Positions 10,867 through 21,949 of a stretch of 64,000 nt of DNA are shown here, piece by piece; the first letter of the stretch is position 1, and every line of letters begins with the position of its first letter. The stretch is from Annulohypoxylon bovei var. microspora (Eukaryota > Ascomycota > Sordariomycetes > Xylariales > Hypoxylaceae). A model generated the notes under the pieces. That model saw only the letters and a list, made by a program, of their open reading frames with translations. It was not told where the DNA came from and ran no database searches. The position numbers and the translations under genes are program-made. The stretch covers positions 124,001-188,000 of the forward strand of contig MU405266.1 in NCBI GenBank assembly GCA_022836615.1, written 5' to 3'.

Positions 10867-12672
10867 ATGCCTCCAAGCCTCCCCATAGATACAATGGAGG
10901 ACGATGACCATACATCGTCATCATCTGATCATGACGACTCCGACCTTGCTAGCGACGAAGAGCCTACACAGCAGACACGACGAGCGCAAGTGATGGATAA
11001 GGACTCGGACGAAGAGGAACTTGAACGATTTGTGCTTGGAGATACAGCAAATTTCCGTGAAAATCTGTTCTTGGACGAGTCGAGAGATAGTGACGCAGAT
11101 ACCCCCTTTCGAGGCCTTGGCGACAATGAAGAAAACGAACCTGAAGCTGGTTTGGAAGATGTGGACGATGCAGACCTTTTTACTTTTGACGTAGGAGGGG
11201 CTGTTCCGAGTGGTGATAAAGATCTTATGGTAACACCAGCGGTGAAGAGCCAGGAGACCACTGGCAAGGAACAACCTGCATGGGAAGATAGCGACGACGA
11301 GCGCTTGACTATATCACTGGCAGATGCAACTCAGCTGCGAAAGCTACGGATCAGCGAGGCAGAAGATGTTATAAGTGGTACCGAGTATACTATAAGACTC
11401 CGACAACAATACCTGCGTCTTAATCCTCTCCCAATATGGGCACGCGAAACTGAGGAACGTCCGGCAAAACGTCGACGACGGTCATCTGCTGCGGCAAACG
11501 ACTCGGACATATCAGAGGATGAGGCGGACGACGAAGGAGATGCAGAAGCATCTGCGCTGCCTCTAGATAAGTTCCTTCGGGACGCCAATTCATTAAAAGA
11601 GTCTAAGGCCCTGAAGTCGAGAAGGCTTCGTCCAGAGGTTATCGATATTCAAAGATCTCGCGATATACCAGATGCACACAAAGACGAGGTCACATCCCTT
11701 GCCTTCCATCCAGAGTATCCTGTTCTGCTGTCTTCTAGCACGTCCTCCGTATTGCACCTACATCACATAGCCCCGACTGCTCACCCAACGCCAAACCCTC
11801 TCTTGACGTCAGTACAAGTCAAACAAGTTCCTGTTCGAAGAGCGGAATTCCTGTATCCTACCGGCGACAAGATCTTTTTCGCTGGACGGCGTCGATATAT
11901 TCATTCGTGGGACTTGGCGACTGGAACAATACAGAAGACCAACAAGATACAAGGCCACCGACTAGAACAAAGAACATGGGAGCGCTTCAAGCTGAGCCCG
12001 TGCGGGCAATATCTAGGGTTAATCGCTTCGACAAGAAAAGGTGGCGGTATCATCAATATCCTGAATGTCAATACAATGCAATGGATTGCTGCTGCTAGGC
12101 TCGATAGTAGAGGAGGTATTGCGGATTTTTCGTGGTGGAGTAATGGTCATGGTCTCACCATCCTGGGCAAAGGAGGTCAGGTTGGCGAGTGGAGTATGGC
12201 TACAAGACGCTTTCTAGCACTTTGGAATGACGAAGGATCCAATGGTGGGACGGTTATGGCACTAGGAGGCCGCAACGGTCCTGTAGTTCTCGGCGAAGAC
12301 CGATGGATAGCAATCGGTTCGAACAGCGGCGTAACGAACATATACGATCGACAAGCCTTGACATTGCCTTCTTCTGATGACGAACTCAAGGTCCAGGAAC
12401 GACCCGAACCGACTCGAACGTTCATGCAACTTACAACACCGGTTACCGTCCTCACGTTTAGTCCCGATGGACAACTACTGGCGTTTGGCAGCAAACACAA
12501 GAAAGATGCCTTACGACTAGCACATTTACCAAGTTGCACTGTCTACAGGAACTGGCCAACGGAACAGACACCGCTTGGTAGGATATCAAGCGTCGCATTT
12601 GGAAGAAAGAGTGATTTGCTAGCAGTTGGTAACGATGGAGGAAAGATTAGGTTATGGGAGATCCGAGGCTAG
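10867..12672 (+). CDS. UTP18: U3 snoRNP component Utp18 (WD40 protein)
   Basis: A single exon encodes 601 aa. Residues 1-250 are acidic and low-complexity (stretches of D, E and S), with a basic patch PAKRRRR near 200, as expected for a nucleolar protein. WD40 repeats follow from about residue 270: SLAFHPEYPVLLSSSTSSVL, the RRRYIHSWDLATG blade, TVLTFSPDGQLLAFGS, and a final blade ending KIRLWEIRG. The order and the segment PVRRAEFLYPTGDKIFFAGR are characteristic of Utp18, part of the UTP-B subcomplex of the small-subunit processome that drives early 18S rRNA processing. Length is close to yeast Utp18 (594 aa). A second in-frame ATG at 10894 could also serve as start. Confidence 0.92.
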   Translation: MPPSLPIDTMEDDDHTSSSSDHDDSDLASDEEPTQQTRRAQVMDKDSDEEELERFVLGDTANFRENLFLDESRDSDADTPFRGLGDNEENEPEAGLEDVDDADLFTFDVGGAVPSGDKDLMVTPAVKSQETTGKEQPAWEDSDDERLTISLADATQLRKLRISEAEDVISGTEYTIRLRQQYLRLNPLPIWARETEERPAKRRRRSSAAANDSDISEDEADDEGDAEASALPLDKFLRDANSLKESKALKSRRLRPEVIDIQRSRDIPDAHKDEVTSLAFHPEYPVLLSSSTSSVLHLHHIAPTAHPTPNPLLTSVQVKQVPVRRAEFLYPTGDKIFFAGRRRYIHSWDLATGTIQKTNKIQGHRLEQRTWERFKLSPCGQYLGLIASTRKGGGIINILNVNTMQWIAAARLDSRGGIADFSWWSNGHGLTILGKGGQVGEWSMATRRFLALWNDEGSNGGTVMALGGRNGPVVLGEDRWIAIGSNSGVTNIYDRQALTLPSSDDELKVQERPEPTRTFMQLTTPVTVLTFSPDGQLLAFGSKHKKDALRLAHLPSCTVYRNWPTEQTPLGRISSVAFGRKSDLLAVGNDGGKIRLWEIRG

Positions 12673-12767
12673 ACAGATTACGAGATATCACATTCCACCG
12701 CAAACCACTATCACCCACGTCTCTTTGCGTATTGTTCCACCAGATGCAGTTGTTTAACTTCAACAGC

Positions 12768-13227
12768 TTATTTGCAATATGGACCAATCCTAGCGAACAG
12801 GCACCGAAGCGGACTGCCCTTTGGTACCAAGCTCTTGGGATATATCTTCTTTTGCTTCTGTGTATATCGGCGCAGGCTATGCTGGGAGTCGAAAAGACGT
12901 GGATGACGACCCTCTTTGACATCGTCGAGGAAATCCACAATGTTCACCCAAACGTCTCGGAGAGCCTAGGAGAATAGATTAGTCACATGAATAAGAAACC
13001 GTAATGTAGGGGTTACTTGCCTTTCGGCATTGGGTCTTGCTATTGAAGGTTCCGGAGATACCTAGGTCGGCCATGAAGTGCTGCCAGGCTAGGAGGTCAC
13101 CCGGTCCGAAGTAGTCGTTCCAGTCTGACACGACTCTTAGGGCCGAATCTGAGATTTTTTGTACCGGCGGCAGCTTTTTAACGCGCGCGAACGGGACGAA
13201 GCCGACGCTATGCTCCGGGTATGTCAT
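12768..13227 (-). CDS. Small conserved fungal protein of unknown function, GC-AG intron
   Basis: Exon 1 (13021-13227, 69 codons) and exon 2 (12768-12965, 65 codons plus stop) are joined in phase 0 and give 134 aa. The donor after CGAAAG is GCAAGT, a GC-AG intron, and the acceptor is CTCCTAG. Reading across gives TQCRKALRDVWVNIVDFLDD, which fits a family of short Pezizomycotina hypothetical proteins I recall with a similar CRKAL-VNI-DFL core. Other features are a motif DLLAWQHFMADLGI and a basic C-terminus (QKQKKIYPKSLVPKG). It has no signal peptide or membrane span. The gene ends 95 bp from the UTP18 stop and is convergent with it. Function is unknown. Confidence 0.7.
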
Positions 13228-14943
13228 GGTGGGCGAGAATCTCCAAGTTCAATTTGTATTGTACTTATCGTCAGTCGTACCCAGCATGTCAAAGGTCAGC
13301 AGCTACACAGAAGCTGGTACACAGATATCTTATATTGCAGAAACGAAATAATGTCAGATACAGAGTTAGAGATGTCCTATTTGATGTCTCATGCACTTCT
13401 TTCATCTCGTTTGTCTGCCCGTTACTGGCCTCATGCACAAACAGATCCTTGCTGCAGAAACCCCTTTTAGAGAGACTAGATACTAAGCTATACGCAACTA
13501 TATTGATAATGTTGAATATGGTAAAGGAAATACTTTGGAAATGCGTAATTGGCAAGATATATTAAATTACGACGCCGGACGGCGTATGACAGGCTACCTA
13601 GGTAGTATATGATAGTGCTCACCAATAACCTCAAAAGGTAGCAACGTGTTTTTTTATAAGAGATTCAATTTTTACCAATAATTATCCCCCATGATATCCA
13701 AAAGACACTTGTTTCCATTTCCCTCTTCCACGACAAGATACTTACACGTAACAATTCAACCATAATTATTCCTCCCTAACATGCTACACTCAGAAACGCA
13801 GGGAGGATTGAGGCTCAAATATACTAGTAAATCACGAGATCGAAATTCCGAAGTATTGTTACAACTAGATTAAATATGATCATCTACATATTTCTAGAAT
13901 ACGTCCTGAGCTAATAATGTGATGATGCGTTGAATTGATGTAACAACAATTTGCACCCCTACAACCCCTATTACGGATGGGTGAAGGTTGTAATTATTAA
14001 AGTTGAGGTCCGTCCCGCGGTTCTGGTAACCGGGAAATGACCCACTCTAACTCCATCGGAAGGTTGACCCACTGCCCCGTACGTACCGAACATTTTGAAA
14101 ATTCCGTTAAATTTCTAGTCTGTTCCAAAAACATACTTGGAATGTAATTCGTTCAAACCACCACAACCCGCACAACTTGGAAGCATTTGCGGACCCTCTC
14201 CATCGTATCTCAAAGTGATCGAGGGGAATTTGTGTGCTAATGTATGCTGCAAATAATGGCAGAACAGCAAAGCGTCAGATCGGACGAATGGGAGTCACGC
14301 CACTGACTTGGTCTACTGCATGGCACCTAGCCAGTGCATGCGCCGGTTTCAGCCCACCGTCGTATGGATACCCAACTGAGCCAACCGGGAACCGCCGTAT
14401 TATTATTTACTTGTTGCGTTGTCTCAGAGCCAATTTGCTGATTGGATTGATCAACTTTTCTGTCTATCTCGTCTATCCCGTCTATCTATCCCGTCTATCT
14501 ATCCTGCAGTCCTGTTCTATCTCACCCGCATTTCCCGACTCTGCCCGGTTAGTGCCAGAACGCGTCGGTACATCCAAGGCATGATGGCCATCATGGCAGC
14601 ATGGTTTATGTACTTTCCATTTGATAACAGAGCGTCAATTGTTGAAAACAACCGAAGTCCCACATCGGCAACCCTCCCAATCAGGCCATCTACATTCCTT
14701 AGGTACGAATGGCTATTCATGGCAAGCCGGGAGAGTGGGCCTTGTAATATATGGTAATATGTGGCATGTTATGAGTGCTATGTTAGAATTACAGCCGCCA
14801 GTACCGATAAGTTTGGGCAGCGTTGATATCTATTTCTTGACCATACACCATGTTTGTCTCGTCCTCTTCCTTTACTTAACCCACTCTGCTAGACATGGTG
14901 AATTGTTCATTCGTTCGTTGTCTCCCCTAAGAGGATCTCTATA
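13228..14943. promoter_or_regulatory. 1.7 kb divergent intergenic region
   Basis: This region separates the small minus-strand gene from the large plus-strand gene at 14944. Several ORFs of 60-115 codons occur, but they overlap on both strands and lack domain features. Part of it (about 13480-13950) is AT-rich. A pyrimidine-rich tandem repeat at 14461-14504 may belong to the promoter or leader of the downstream gene. Confidence 0.5.
14461..14504. repeat. Tandem CCCGTCTATCTAT-type repeat
   Basis: Imperfect tandem units of GTCTATC(C/T) with CCCGTCTATCTAT period run for about 44 bp. It lies about 450 bp upstream of the next start codon. Confidence 0.65.
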
Positions 14944-17900
14944 ATGGCGTCCGAGTCCGATGCGTCAAATCGCAGACCCAAGTCTGGGGTTTTCCCCGGA
15001 AAGCTCAGAACCCTAGTTAACGACATGAAAAGGTTCAGGATCCACCGCCGTGAGAAGAAGGGGAGCAAAGGCGCTATGCCGGAATCCACTTCTGCCCCCG
15101 AAATCCCTCAGACCCCTGAGTCGACGAAGCCAATATCCTCGACACACAGTTCTCTACCGGCCGCGGCAAATCTCGCCGTCCAGGTCACCATCACTTTCGA
15201 TGAGCCCCTAAACTATTCATACACTCGCAACTATGAGACCTCGCCGTCTTTGCAGGCTACCGAGGCATTGTGCCAAGGTCTGTTGCGGCGAGTCGATCAT
15301 TGTTGCCATGAGTTGATCACCCGAAAGGACTCAACTGCTATGGAGTATGCTGCTGCCAGCGGTACAGACAAACCGCTAAGATTCGAAATTCAAGTCGATA
15401 TCATCAGAGGCTGGTCTGAGATTTGGGCTTCTAGAACTTTTAAGTCTTACCAAAAGCAACTCCTATCAGTCGAGGCCCCAAGAGATATAATCACATCAAC
15501 CCATCATATAATAGGGCTTTTCCTGCGACAGCATGACGAAGGTTTTGTTTGGAAAGATGGCCCTGTACGAGATGATCCGTTAGATGAGCAAGGGAAATTC
15601 CCGCACCGCGCCGGTCGTGTTCAACCTATGTCATGCGTACCACGCTCCTATTTCCTTGAAAAGTCACAATCTTTCGAGTTAGTTCCTGGTTATACTATTG
15701 GCTTCTCTTTCACAAGCCGATGTCAACGTCGAAAACCATCCGAATGGCACACGACAGTCGAAGTGAATAGTGGCCAGACCGCACCCCTAAACTCGATAGG
15801 GGCGGAATTTTTATTTTTCGAGACATCTTACGCCCTGGAAGGCGTTTTGAGATTAGAAAGACAAGCCTTCGAAAAAGTCCACAGTCTCTGTGTTAGTACA
15901 GACGGGTGCAAAGACTGTCGACATCATGACAATGATGGCTTAGAATTACAATTTTCAGTCACAAACAACCTAGGGCCCCAGTTCCCTCTTTTAGAGAGAA
16001 CTATACGCTGCAACAGCAATCTTTCCTTCCACTCTGATGCTCAAGAATGTCTTACTTTCGTCAACAAAGTAGAAGCTGCTCTATCCCAAGTTCGAGATAC
16101 TGCTGATGATACCATCAATCGGATGAACGACCTGGAATTCAGGATAACAGAACTTCGTGGTCATGGTTGGTCTCTAGACGAGCCGCTTATTTTCATATTG
16201 GGTTCTTCCAAGTCCTTTTCCCAGAGAAATGTCGAGGCGATATTGGACCGGATCCAAGCCGGCATTGCAGATATACTCCGAGGCAACGCTATCTCTGTCC
16301 GGATGACAGCTCATAAACGGGGTCATTTTATTTTAGATAAGACGTTCGTCGCTCGAGAACCCTTTGAGTCGACAGAAAAGAAGAAGGCAAAACAGTCTCG
16401 AAAATCGAGGGCTTACGTCTTGGATCGGTTGCAACAACGTGTTGAGCGGGATATTGCAATGATCTGCAAAGATACCATAACGCTTGACGATGTAGAAGAG
16501 GAGACCGTGGGAACCCAAACGGAAGCTTGCGTTCTAGAGCAGACCCCTACTCATGATGCGGACGTCTCTACCTCCGCAAGTGGGCTTGAAACCACCGAGT
16601 CAATTTCCAGGTTTCTTACAGAGCAGCACGAAGACTCGCCATGCGAAAATCCAAACCAAGATACTAGCCCTGCCACATCTATTTCAGAGGGCATGGCAGA
16701 GGACTACAACTTAGCATGTGCTGCTGCAAACCCTGCTGCAAACCCCGATGCTCCTGATGAATGCGAACTTTCCGTACCCCCATCTCCCACCAAATGTCGG
16801 CCGTTCATACCTGCCCGGAAATCATCCACCGCATCGGCTGTTATATTTATCCCAGAGACAGGTGCTCGAGCTTTCCCATTAGTGCCGGGGCTAGATTCTT
16901 ACGTGGAATCTGAAGGCTCCGACTTGGATAAGGATACGAAAGAGGGAGATTCACGACACGCCATATCCGTTGAGCCGTTGACTTCCCGCCCAGACACCGC
17001 CAATGAGGCAAAGGCATCCCAAGGAAAGGAACCGATTGTAACAACGAATGCAGGGGAAGAGCCGGCTTATGAAGCTTCGATTGCTTCTTCAACTCCTAGT
17101 TTGGTCTTCGGTGATAGTTCTTCCCCTGACAGCAGTCTCCGTAGGTTCATCCCAATATTCTTCCTCGTCCTTTTGGAGTTTCCATCAGAACAATGACCGC
17201 GTATCCGGGGCCGTTGCCGAGTGACATACCCAAGGAACCGGCCACTCTCCTTAAAGATATTTTGGAATCCTCGGTAAATAACAATGACTAACTAAATATT
17301 ATAGTGATCACCCCTAGGAACCATCGTCTAAGCCCTGATATGGACTACCCGAAGCATACTATCATAGATAGCGACGATGAAGAGGGCAGGGACTCGGACG
17401 TCGAAGCTCACCAGGAATTCGGGAAGAGCCAACCTTTCCCCTCGCCTACGCTACGACATGCAAGGCCAGCGATCTCGTCGCCACTTCGCGTGAGCCAATC
17501 TGTCCAGGACCAAAGCCCCCTTGGCATTCCGGCGAGTAGCGTAGCGCCGTCGAAGAGCACCATTGAACTTGCCGACCAGACCTTCGGTCAAGAAACGCCA
17601 TCCGTCACAGAAGTGACACAAGTTCACCATGCTTCTACGACGGAAATCGAAAAACCCGATGTTTTCACATCGGAAGATTTAAGTCCAAGCAAAGCCCAAA
17701 TCGAAGGCCAGGCCTCGAAGAAGGAAAAAATCGAACCCGAACTTCCTACCCACACCGACCAACCCGAAAGCGAGAGCGAAATCGACTTCCAAGAACCCAC
17801 AGCGGACACCTTCGCCCAATCCAAGCCCGACTTCGCGTTCTCGTCCCCACCCGCCGCGACCCCCTCCGCTAGCGAATCAGGCGAGGACAGCAACAACAAC

Positions 17901-18218
17901 AACACGTCCGGCTCCACTTCCACTTCCACCTCGAACCCTAACCCTATCCCCAACCCTCCGCGCGTGCAGATCGACATGAGCCCCGACCCGTCCGAGTTCG
18001 ACGTCGGCTTCGACTCGGACCCGGACCTGTCGCCGCCGCCGAGCCGCCCGCTGACGCAGCGCAGCTCCTTCGGCAGCGCCGGCGTCCTCGGCTTCCACGA
18101 GCAGATGTTCGGGTCCCTGAGCCTGCGCACGGCGCTCATGCGCTCGCGGCCCGGGTCCAGCGGGGATTTCGGTGTTGGTGGCGGGGGCGAGAAGAGCAGG
18201 CCGGGGACGGCGATGTGA
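14944..18218 (+). CDS. Large protein of unknown function; exon structure unresolved at 17.1-17.3 kb
   Basis: The first reading frame is open from the ATG at 14944 to 17196; a second coding block in another frame runs 17318-18218. The N-terminal 50 residues are basic, residues about 75-480 look folded (for example ITFDEPLNYSYTRNYE and LRFEIQVDIIRGWSEIWASR), and the rest is acidic, serine/proline-rich and probably disordered. Between the blocks the best-looking coding is in a third frame (SSSFWSFHQNNDRVSGAVAE at about 17157-17219). The blocks join in phase if 17111-17144 (only 34 nt) and 17221-17317 are introns, giving about 1047 aa. A 34-nt intron is shorter than normal, so a one-base frameshift or a different splice is equally possible. 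I know no function. Confidence 0.6.
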
Positions 18219-18976
18219 TAGGTACATAGGATAGATAATACGGGACGGGACGGGACGAGGTGGGTTGCATGGTAGGCGAAATAATTACTGGCCTATATTA
18301 AGGGGTTGGCGGTGGTGGTGTTTTGGCGGTGCATGGTGTAGATGCATAGCATAAGACGTGGGCTGGCTATGTATGGGCTTGGGCTTGAGTTGAGTTGAGT
18401 TGACAGTCAGCAACACTTTCGTTTGTTTTGTAGGATCGGATGGGAACTGGGTCTCGTGCATGGGATATGCGCAGCTTAGCTTAAAGCAAAGCGAGGGAAT
18501 GGGAAGGTTATCAGGATATATACAACGGAGACTCAGCGTCGGAAAAATGGGATATCATATGTATTAGGTATATATCATAGCGTCGTACTTTCAGAAAACA
18601 GAAAATATTAAAGAATATAAAATTGTTAATGGGACCTTCTCCATCTTTGGTTTATGGAAATAAATATATTTTAAATCGTGTAAACACTCACTCGCCCTAA
18701 AATAACATTTCCGACTTGTTTAGTTCGAGTAGAGTATCAACATTAAGTACTTGAGTAATTAAGTAGTAACAATAACCAGTTAAGTGGTATATATAGGTAC
18801 AGTATATACAATCTGAGACGAGAGGCCCTATATGTATTTTCATCATCATACAATCGTGTACAAGTGCAACGTCGCACATCTTTTACACCCTTTCAATGCC
18901 TTTTATTTTCAATAATCAATTCCCACTTTTTTTCACATAGACCCACGAACGCCATATTTCGAATGGGTAAAAAAAA
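18219..18976. other. Convergent 3' region with simple repeats
   Basis: This lies between the stops of the unknown protein and Hsp78. It has no gene. It carries three GGGAC units at 18241-18256 and a TTGAG repeat at 18385-18403, and becomes AT-rich from 18540. Confidence 0.6.
18385..18403. repeat. Short TTGAG tandem repeat
   Basis: Nearly four copies of the pentamer TTGAG occur in the 3' region of the gene to the left. This is simple-sequence DNA with no evident role. Confidence 0.6.
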
Positions 18977-21391
18977 TCACGATGATCCCGATTTAGATTC
19001 AGTCTTTTCTGTCGGTACTGGGAAGACATCTAAGCCGGTATTATCCTCCTTGATGCGGGCCACGGCCTTGTCGCCCCTCTTCAGCTCGCCGCGGATGATC
19101 TTGTCGGCGAGGCCGTTGCTGATCTCGGTGGTGATGAGACGGTTTAGGGGCCTCGCGCCGAACTTGGGGTCGTATCCGCGCTCGGCGAGCCAGTGCCGGA
19201 CCTCGTCGCCTACTTGAAGTGTGATGCGGCGGTCGTCAAGGCGCTCCTGGAGCTCGCGCAACCGGATGTCGACGATATCCCGCAGGGCGTCGAGCGTGAG
19301 GCGCTTGAAGACGATGAACGAGTCGATCCGGTTGAGGAACTCGGGCGGGTAGCTAGAGCCGACTACGTCCAGCACGGCCTTACGCACGTCGGGGCTGATC
19401 TCACCGTCGGGTGTTTCCGAGTACGGGTGGTGTGCATCAGCGCCGACGAGGATTTCGGCACCGAGATTAGAGGTAAGGACGATGATCGTATTTCGGAAGT
19501 CCACCTTATGGCCTTGAGCGTCGGTTAGGTAGCCTTCGTCGAGGACCTGAAGGAGCAATGCCGAGATATCCCGATGGGCCTTCTCGAACTCATCGAATAG
19601 TAGGACAGCATACGGCTTTCTTCGCACCGCTTCTGTAAGCTGGCCGGCATCATCATAACCTACATATCCGGACGGAGCACCGATGAGTCTTGATATCGTA
19701 TGCTTCTCTTGGAATTCGCTCATGTCGAATCTAACCACTGCCGTTTCGGTTGAGAACAAGAATGCGGCAAGCTTCTTGCATAGTTCGGTTTTACCAACAC
19801 CGGTAGGGCCGAGGAAGAAGAATGAAGCTAGTGGGCGGTTATCCCCGCTTAAACCAGCTCGCTGCATGCGTACGGCGTCCGCAACGGCCTTCAGAGCTTC
19901 GTCTTGCCCACGGACGGATTCTCGGAGCGTCTCTTCCATGTGTATCAGCTTTTCGACGTGTCCGGATGTCAGCTTGGCCACAGGTATGCCGGTGATTCTC
20001 GAGACGACGTTAGCTATGTCATCAGCTGTTACCGAGTCATGGATCAAGGTGTCGGGGCCTTGCGCAGAAGAACCCTCTTCACCGTCCTTGGGGAGTTTTC
20101 TCTCGAGATTTGGGATGACACCGAAGCGCAATTCAGATGCCTTAGCAAAGTTGCCGGATCTCTGTGCTTGGTCGAGTTCGATGCGAGCCTTGTCTAAGTC
20201 TCCTTGAACCTTCTTTAGAGCATCAATCTCCCCTCGTTCCTGTTCCCACCTCTTAGTCAAGACCCCTTCTTCTTCCTGAAATTTCTTGAGATCTTCTTCG
20301 AGCTTTTCTCTCCGTTCGCGGCTCGCTATGTCCTTCTCCTTCCGCAAGCTTTCTAGCTCGATTTGAATTGTCATTATTTTCTGATCAAGTCGCATGATGT
20401 CTTCGGGTTTGCTCTCCTGCTGCAAACGTAGTGAACTTGCCGCCTCGTCCATCAAATCAATGGCTTTGTCGGGCAAGAAACGATCTGTAATATAACGATT
20501 CGAATACGTCGCGGCTGCTACAAGAGCTCCATCCGTGATCCTGACACCGTGATGCACCTCATACTTTTCCTTAATACCTCGCAGAATACTGATTGTATCT
20601 TCCACTGTGGGTTCATTAACTAGAATTGGCTGAAAACGTCTAGCTAATGCCACATCCTTCTCTATCAATCGGTACTCATTGAGAGTAGTAGCACCACAAC
20701 ATTGCAGTTCTCCTCTGGACAGAGCCGGCTTCAGCAGGTTCGAGGCGTCGATGGAACCCTCAGCCTTTCCAAGGCCAAGGAGGATATGTAGCTCATCGAT
20801 AAACAGGATGACTTCTCCGTGGGCTTCCTGAACCTCGGTTAATACCTTCTTTAATCGTTCTTCAAAGTCACCCCGGAACTTGGCGCCAGCAATCAGCGAC
20901 CCTAAGTCCAACGATATAACTCTTTTGTTCTTTATGCTCTCTGGGACGTCGCCCCGTACTATGCGCAGCGCCAAACCCTCTAGGATAGCAGTTTTTCCTG
21001 TTCCCGCGCTTCCGATCAGGACCGGATTGTTCTTCGTTCGCCGCGACAGGACCTGGATGGTACGTTGGATTTCGGCATCCCTACCAATAACAGGGTCCAA
21101 CTTCCCATCCTTCGCTCTCGCAGTGAGGTCGATACCGAATTGTTCCAGGGCCGGCTTCTCGGGCTCGCCGCTCATATCCATTCGATGCGTACCGCCCGGT
21201 GGATGAGGTCTGCCATTCGCATAGCTTCGGTACGTGGGAGCAGGTAGAGTGACATTAGATAAACCTTTTGCCGTGCTAATGAGCGCGGCCCTTGATAATA
21301 GCGAAGGTGTAGTATTAATTCGTGCAAGCCCCCTCGACGTCGCATCTGCGACTCGTCGCGAAGACCTGAGGAGTTGACTTCTTGCTAACAT
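18977..21391 (-). CDS. HSP78: Mitochondrial AAA+ disaggregase Hsp78 (ClpB family)
   Basis: A single exon encodes 804 aa. The first 55 residues are rich in Arg, Ser, Ala and Leu with no acids, a mitochondrial presequence. The Clp N-domain is absent, as in yeast Hsp78. The first AAA+ module has Walker A GSAGTGKT (Lys133) and Walker [11 protein letters not shown] ClpB-type coiled-coil middle domain follows. The second module has Walker A GPTGVGKT and Walker [12 protein letters not shown], and the arginine-finger region [10 protein letters not shown] ends the ATPase core. By family, the hexamer rescues aggregated matrix proteins together with mitochondrial Hsp70. The 5' end faces EF-1beta across about 560 bp. 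Confidence 0.96.
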   Translation of the reverse strand: MLARSQLLRSSRRVADATSRGLARINTTPSLLSRAALISTAKGLSNVTLPAPTYRSYANGRPHPPGGTHRMDMSGEPEKPALEQFGIDLTARAKDGKLDPVIGRDAEIQRTIQVLSRRTKNNPVLIGSAGTGKTAILEGLALRIVRGDVPESIKNKRVISLDLGSLIAGAKFRGDFEERLKKVLTEVQEAHGEVILFIDELHILLGLGKAEGSIDASNLLKPALSRGELQCCGATTLNEYRLIEKDVALARRFQPILVNEPTVEDTISILRGIKEKYEVHHGVRITDGALVAAATYSNRYITDRFLPDKAIDLMDEAASSLRLQQESKPEDIMRLDQKIMTIQIELESLRKEKDIASRERREKLEEDLKKFQEEEGVLTKRWEQERGEIDALKKVQGDLDKARIELDQAQRSGNFAKASELRFGVIPNLERKLPKDGEEGSSAQGPDTLIHDSVTADDIANVVSRITGIPVAKLTSGHVEKLIHMEETLRESVRGQDEALKAVADAVRMQRAGLSGDNRPLASFFFLGPTGVGKTELCKKLAAFLFSTETAVVRFDMSEFQEKHTISRLIGAPSGYVGYDDAGQLTEAVRRKPYAVLLFDEFEKAHRDISALLLQVLDEGYLTDAQGHKVDFRNTIIVLTSNLGAEILVGADAHHPYSETPDGEISPDVRKAVLDVVGSSYPPEFLNRIDSFIVFKRLTLDALRDIVDIRLRELQERLDDRRITLQVGDEVRHWLAERGYDPKFGARPLNRLITTEISNGLADKIIRGELKRGDKAVARIKEDNTGLDVFPVPTEKTESKSGSS

Positions 21392-21949
21392 GGTGGAAGT
21401 TTTGGTGGTTGATAATTTGTCAATTTGACAATAGAAAAAACAAGTTTAGGAAAGTCAAGAGACTTCTCTTGTATAGAAATTTATTTACATAAGAAGAGGG
21501 GGCCTTCGAACCAGAAAAGGGTTCTAGGATATCACGAGAGCTTCAAACTAATGCGGTCGTTGCCGCTGGAGCTTTCTCGAATTATCGAACCATTGCTTGG
21601 AGCTCCAGTTAATATGTATTATTATTATATTATCGATAAGCGCTTTTGATAAGATAGGTTGTGGCGTTTGTAGGTCCGTTCGCGATCTAGGCCGCTGCTC
21701 GTGCGGACCGTGTACCTTTCGGGCAGGCAGATTGGGTGGTGGGGTGGGGGGTAATTGTGGCTGGTTACCGGATGATTTGGGCCACCCTATTCAAAAAATT
21801 TGAAAATAATGAGTCCCGCCATATTCAACCCCACCTTACAACATTCTTCCTACTTCTTCTTCACCAGCTTTCATTTCTTCCAAGATACCCCGAGATTTCT
21901 TCTACAGACTCTCTTCCCTCATTTATTCTATACTTTAAAGTCAGATAAA
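21392..21949. promoter_or_regulatory. Shared divergent promoter, HSP78 / EF-1beta
   Basis: This 558 bp region lies between outward-facing starts. At 21574-21589 there is TTCTCGAA followed by another GAA, close to a heat-shock element (alternating TTC and GAA), which would fit Hsp78 control. The last 110 bp before EF-1beta are rich in pyrimidines, common for strongly expressed fungal genes. These assignments are by eye. Confidence 0.45.
21574..21589. promoter_or_regulatory. Candidate heat-shock element
   Basis: TTC at 21574-21576, GAA at 21579-21581 and a further GAA at 21587-21589 give a gapped heat-shock-factor site about 185 bp upstream of the Hsp78 start. The units are not perfectly spaced, so this is only a candidate. 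Confidence 0.3.

Noticed and set aside
17624..18227. Two minus-strand ORFs of 116-171 codons
   Set aside because: They are antisense to the GC-rich C-terminal block of the large unknown gene, which has the better coding pattern.
19193..21247. Several plus-strand ORFs up to 174 codons
   Set aside because: All are antisense to Hsp78, whose protein is unambiguous.
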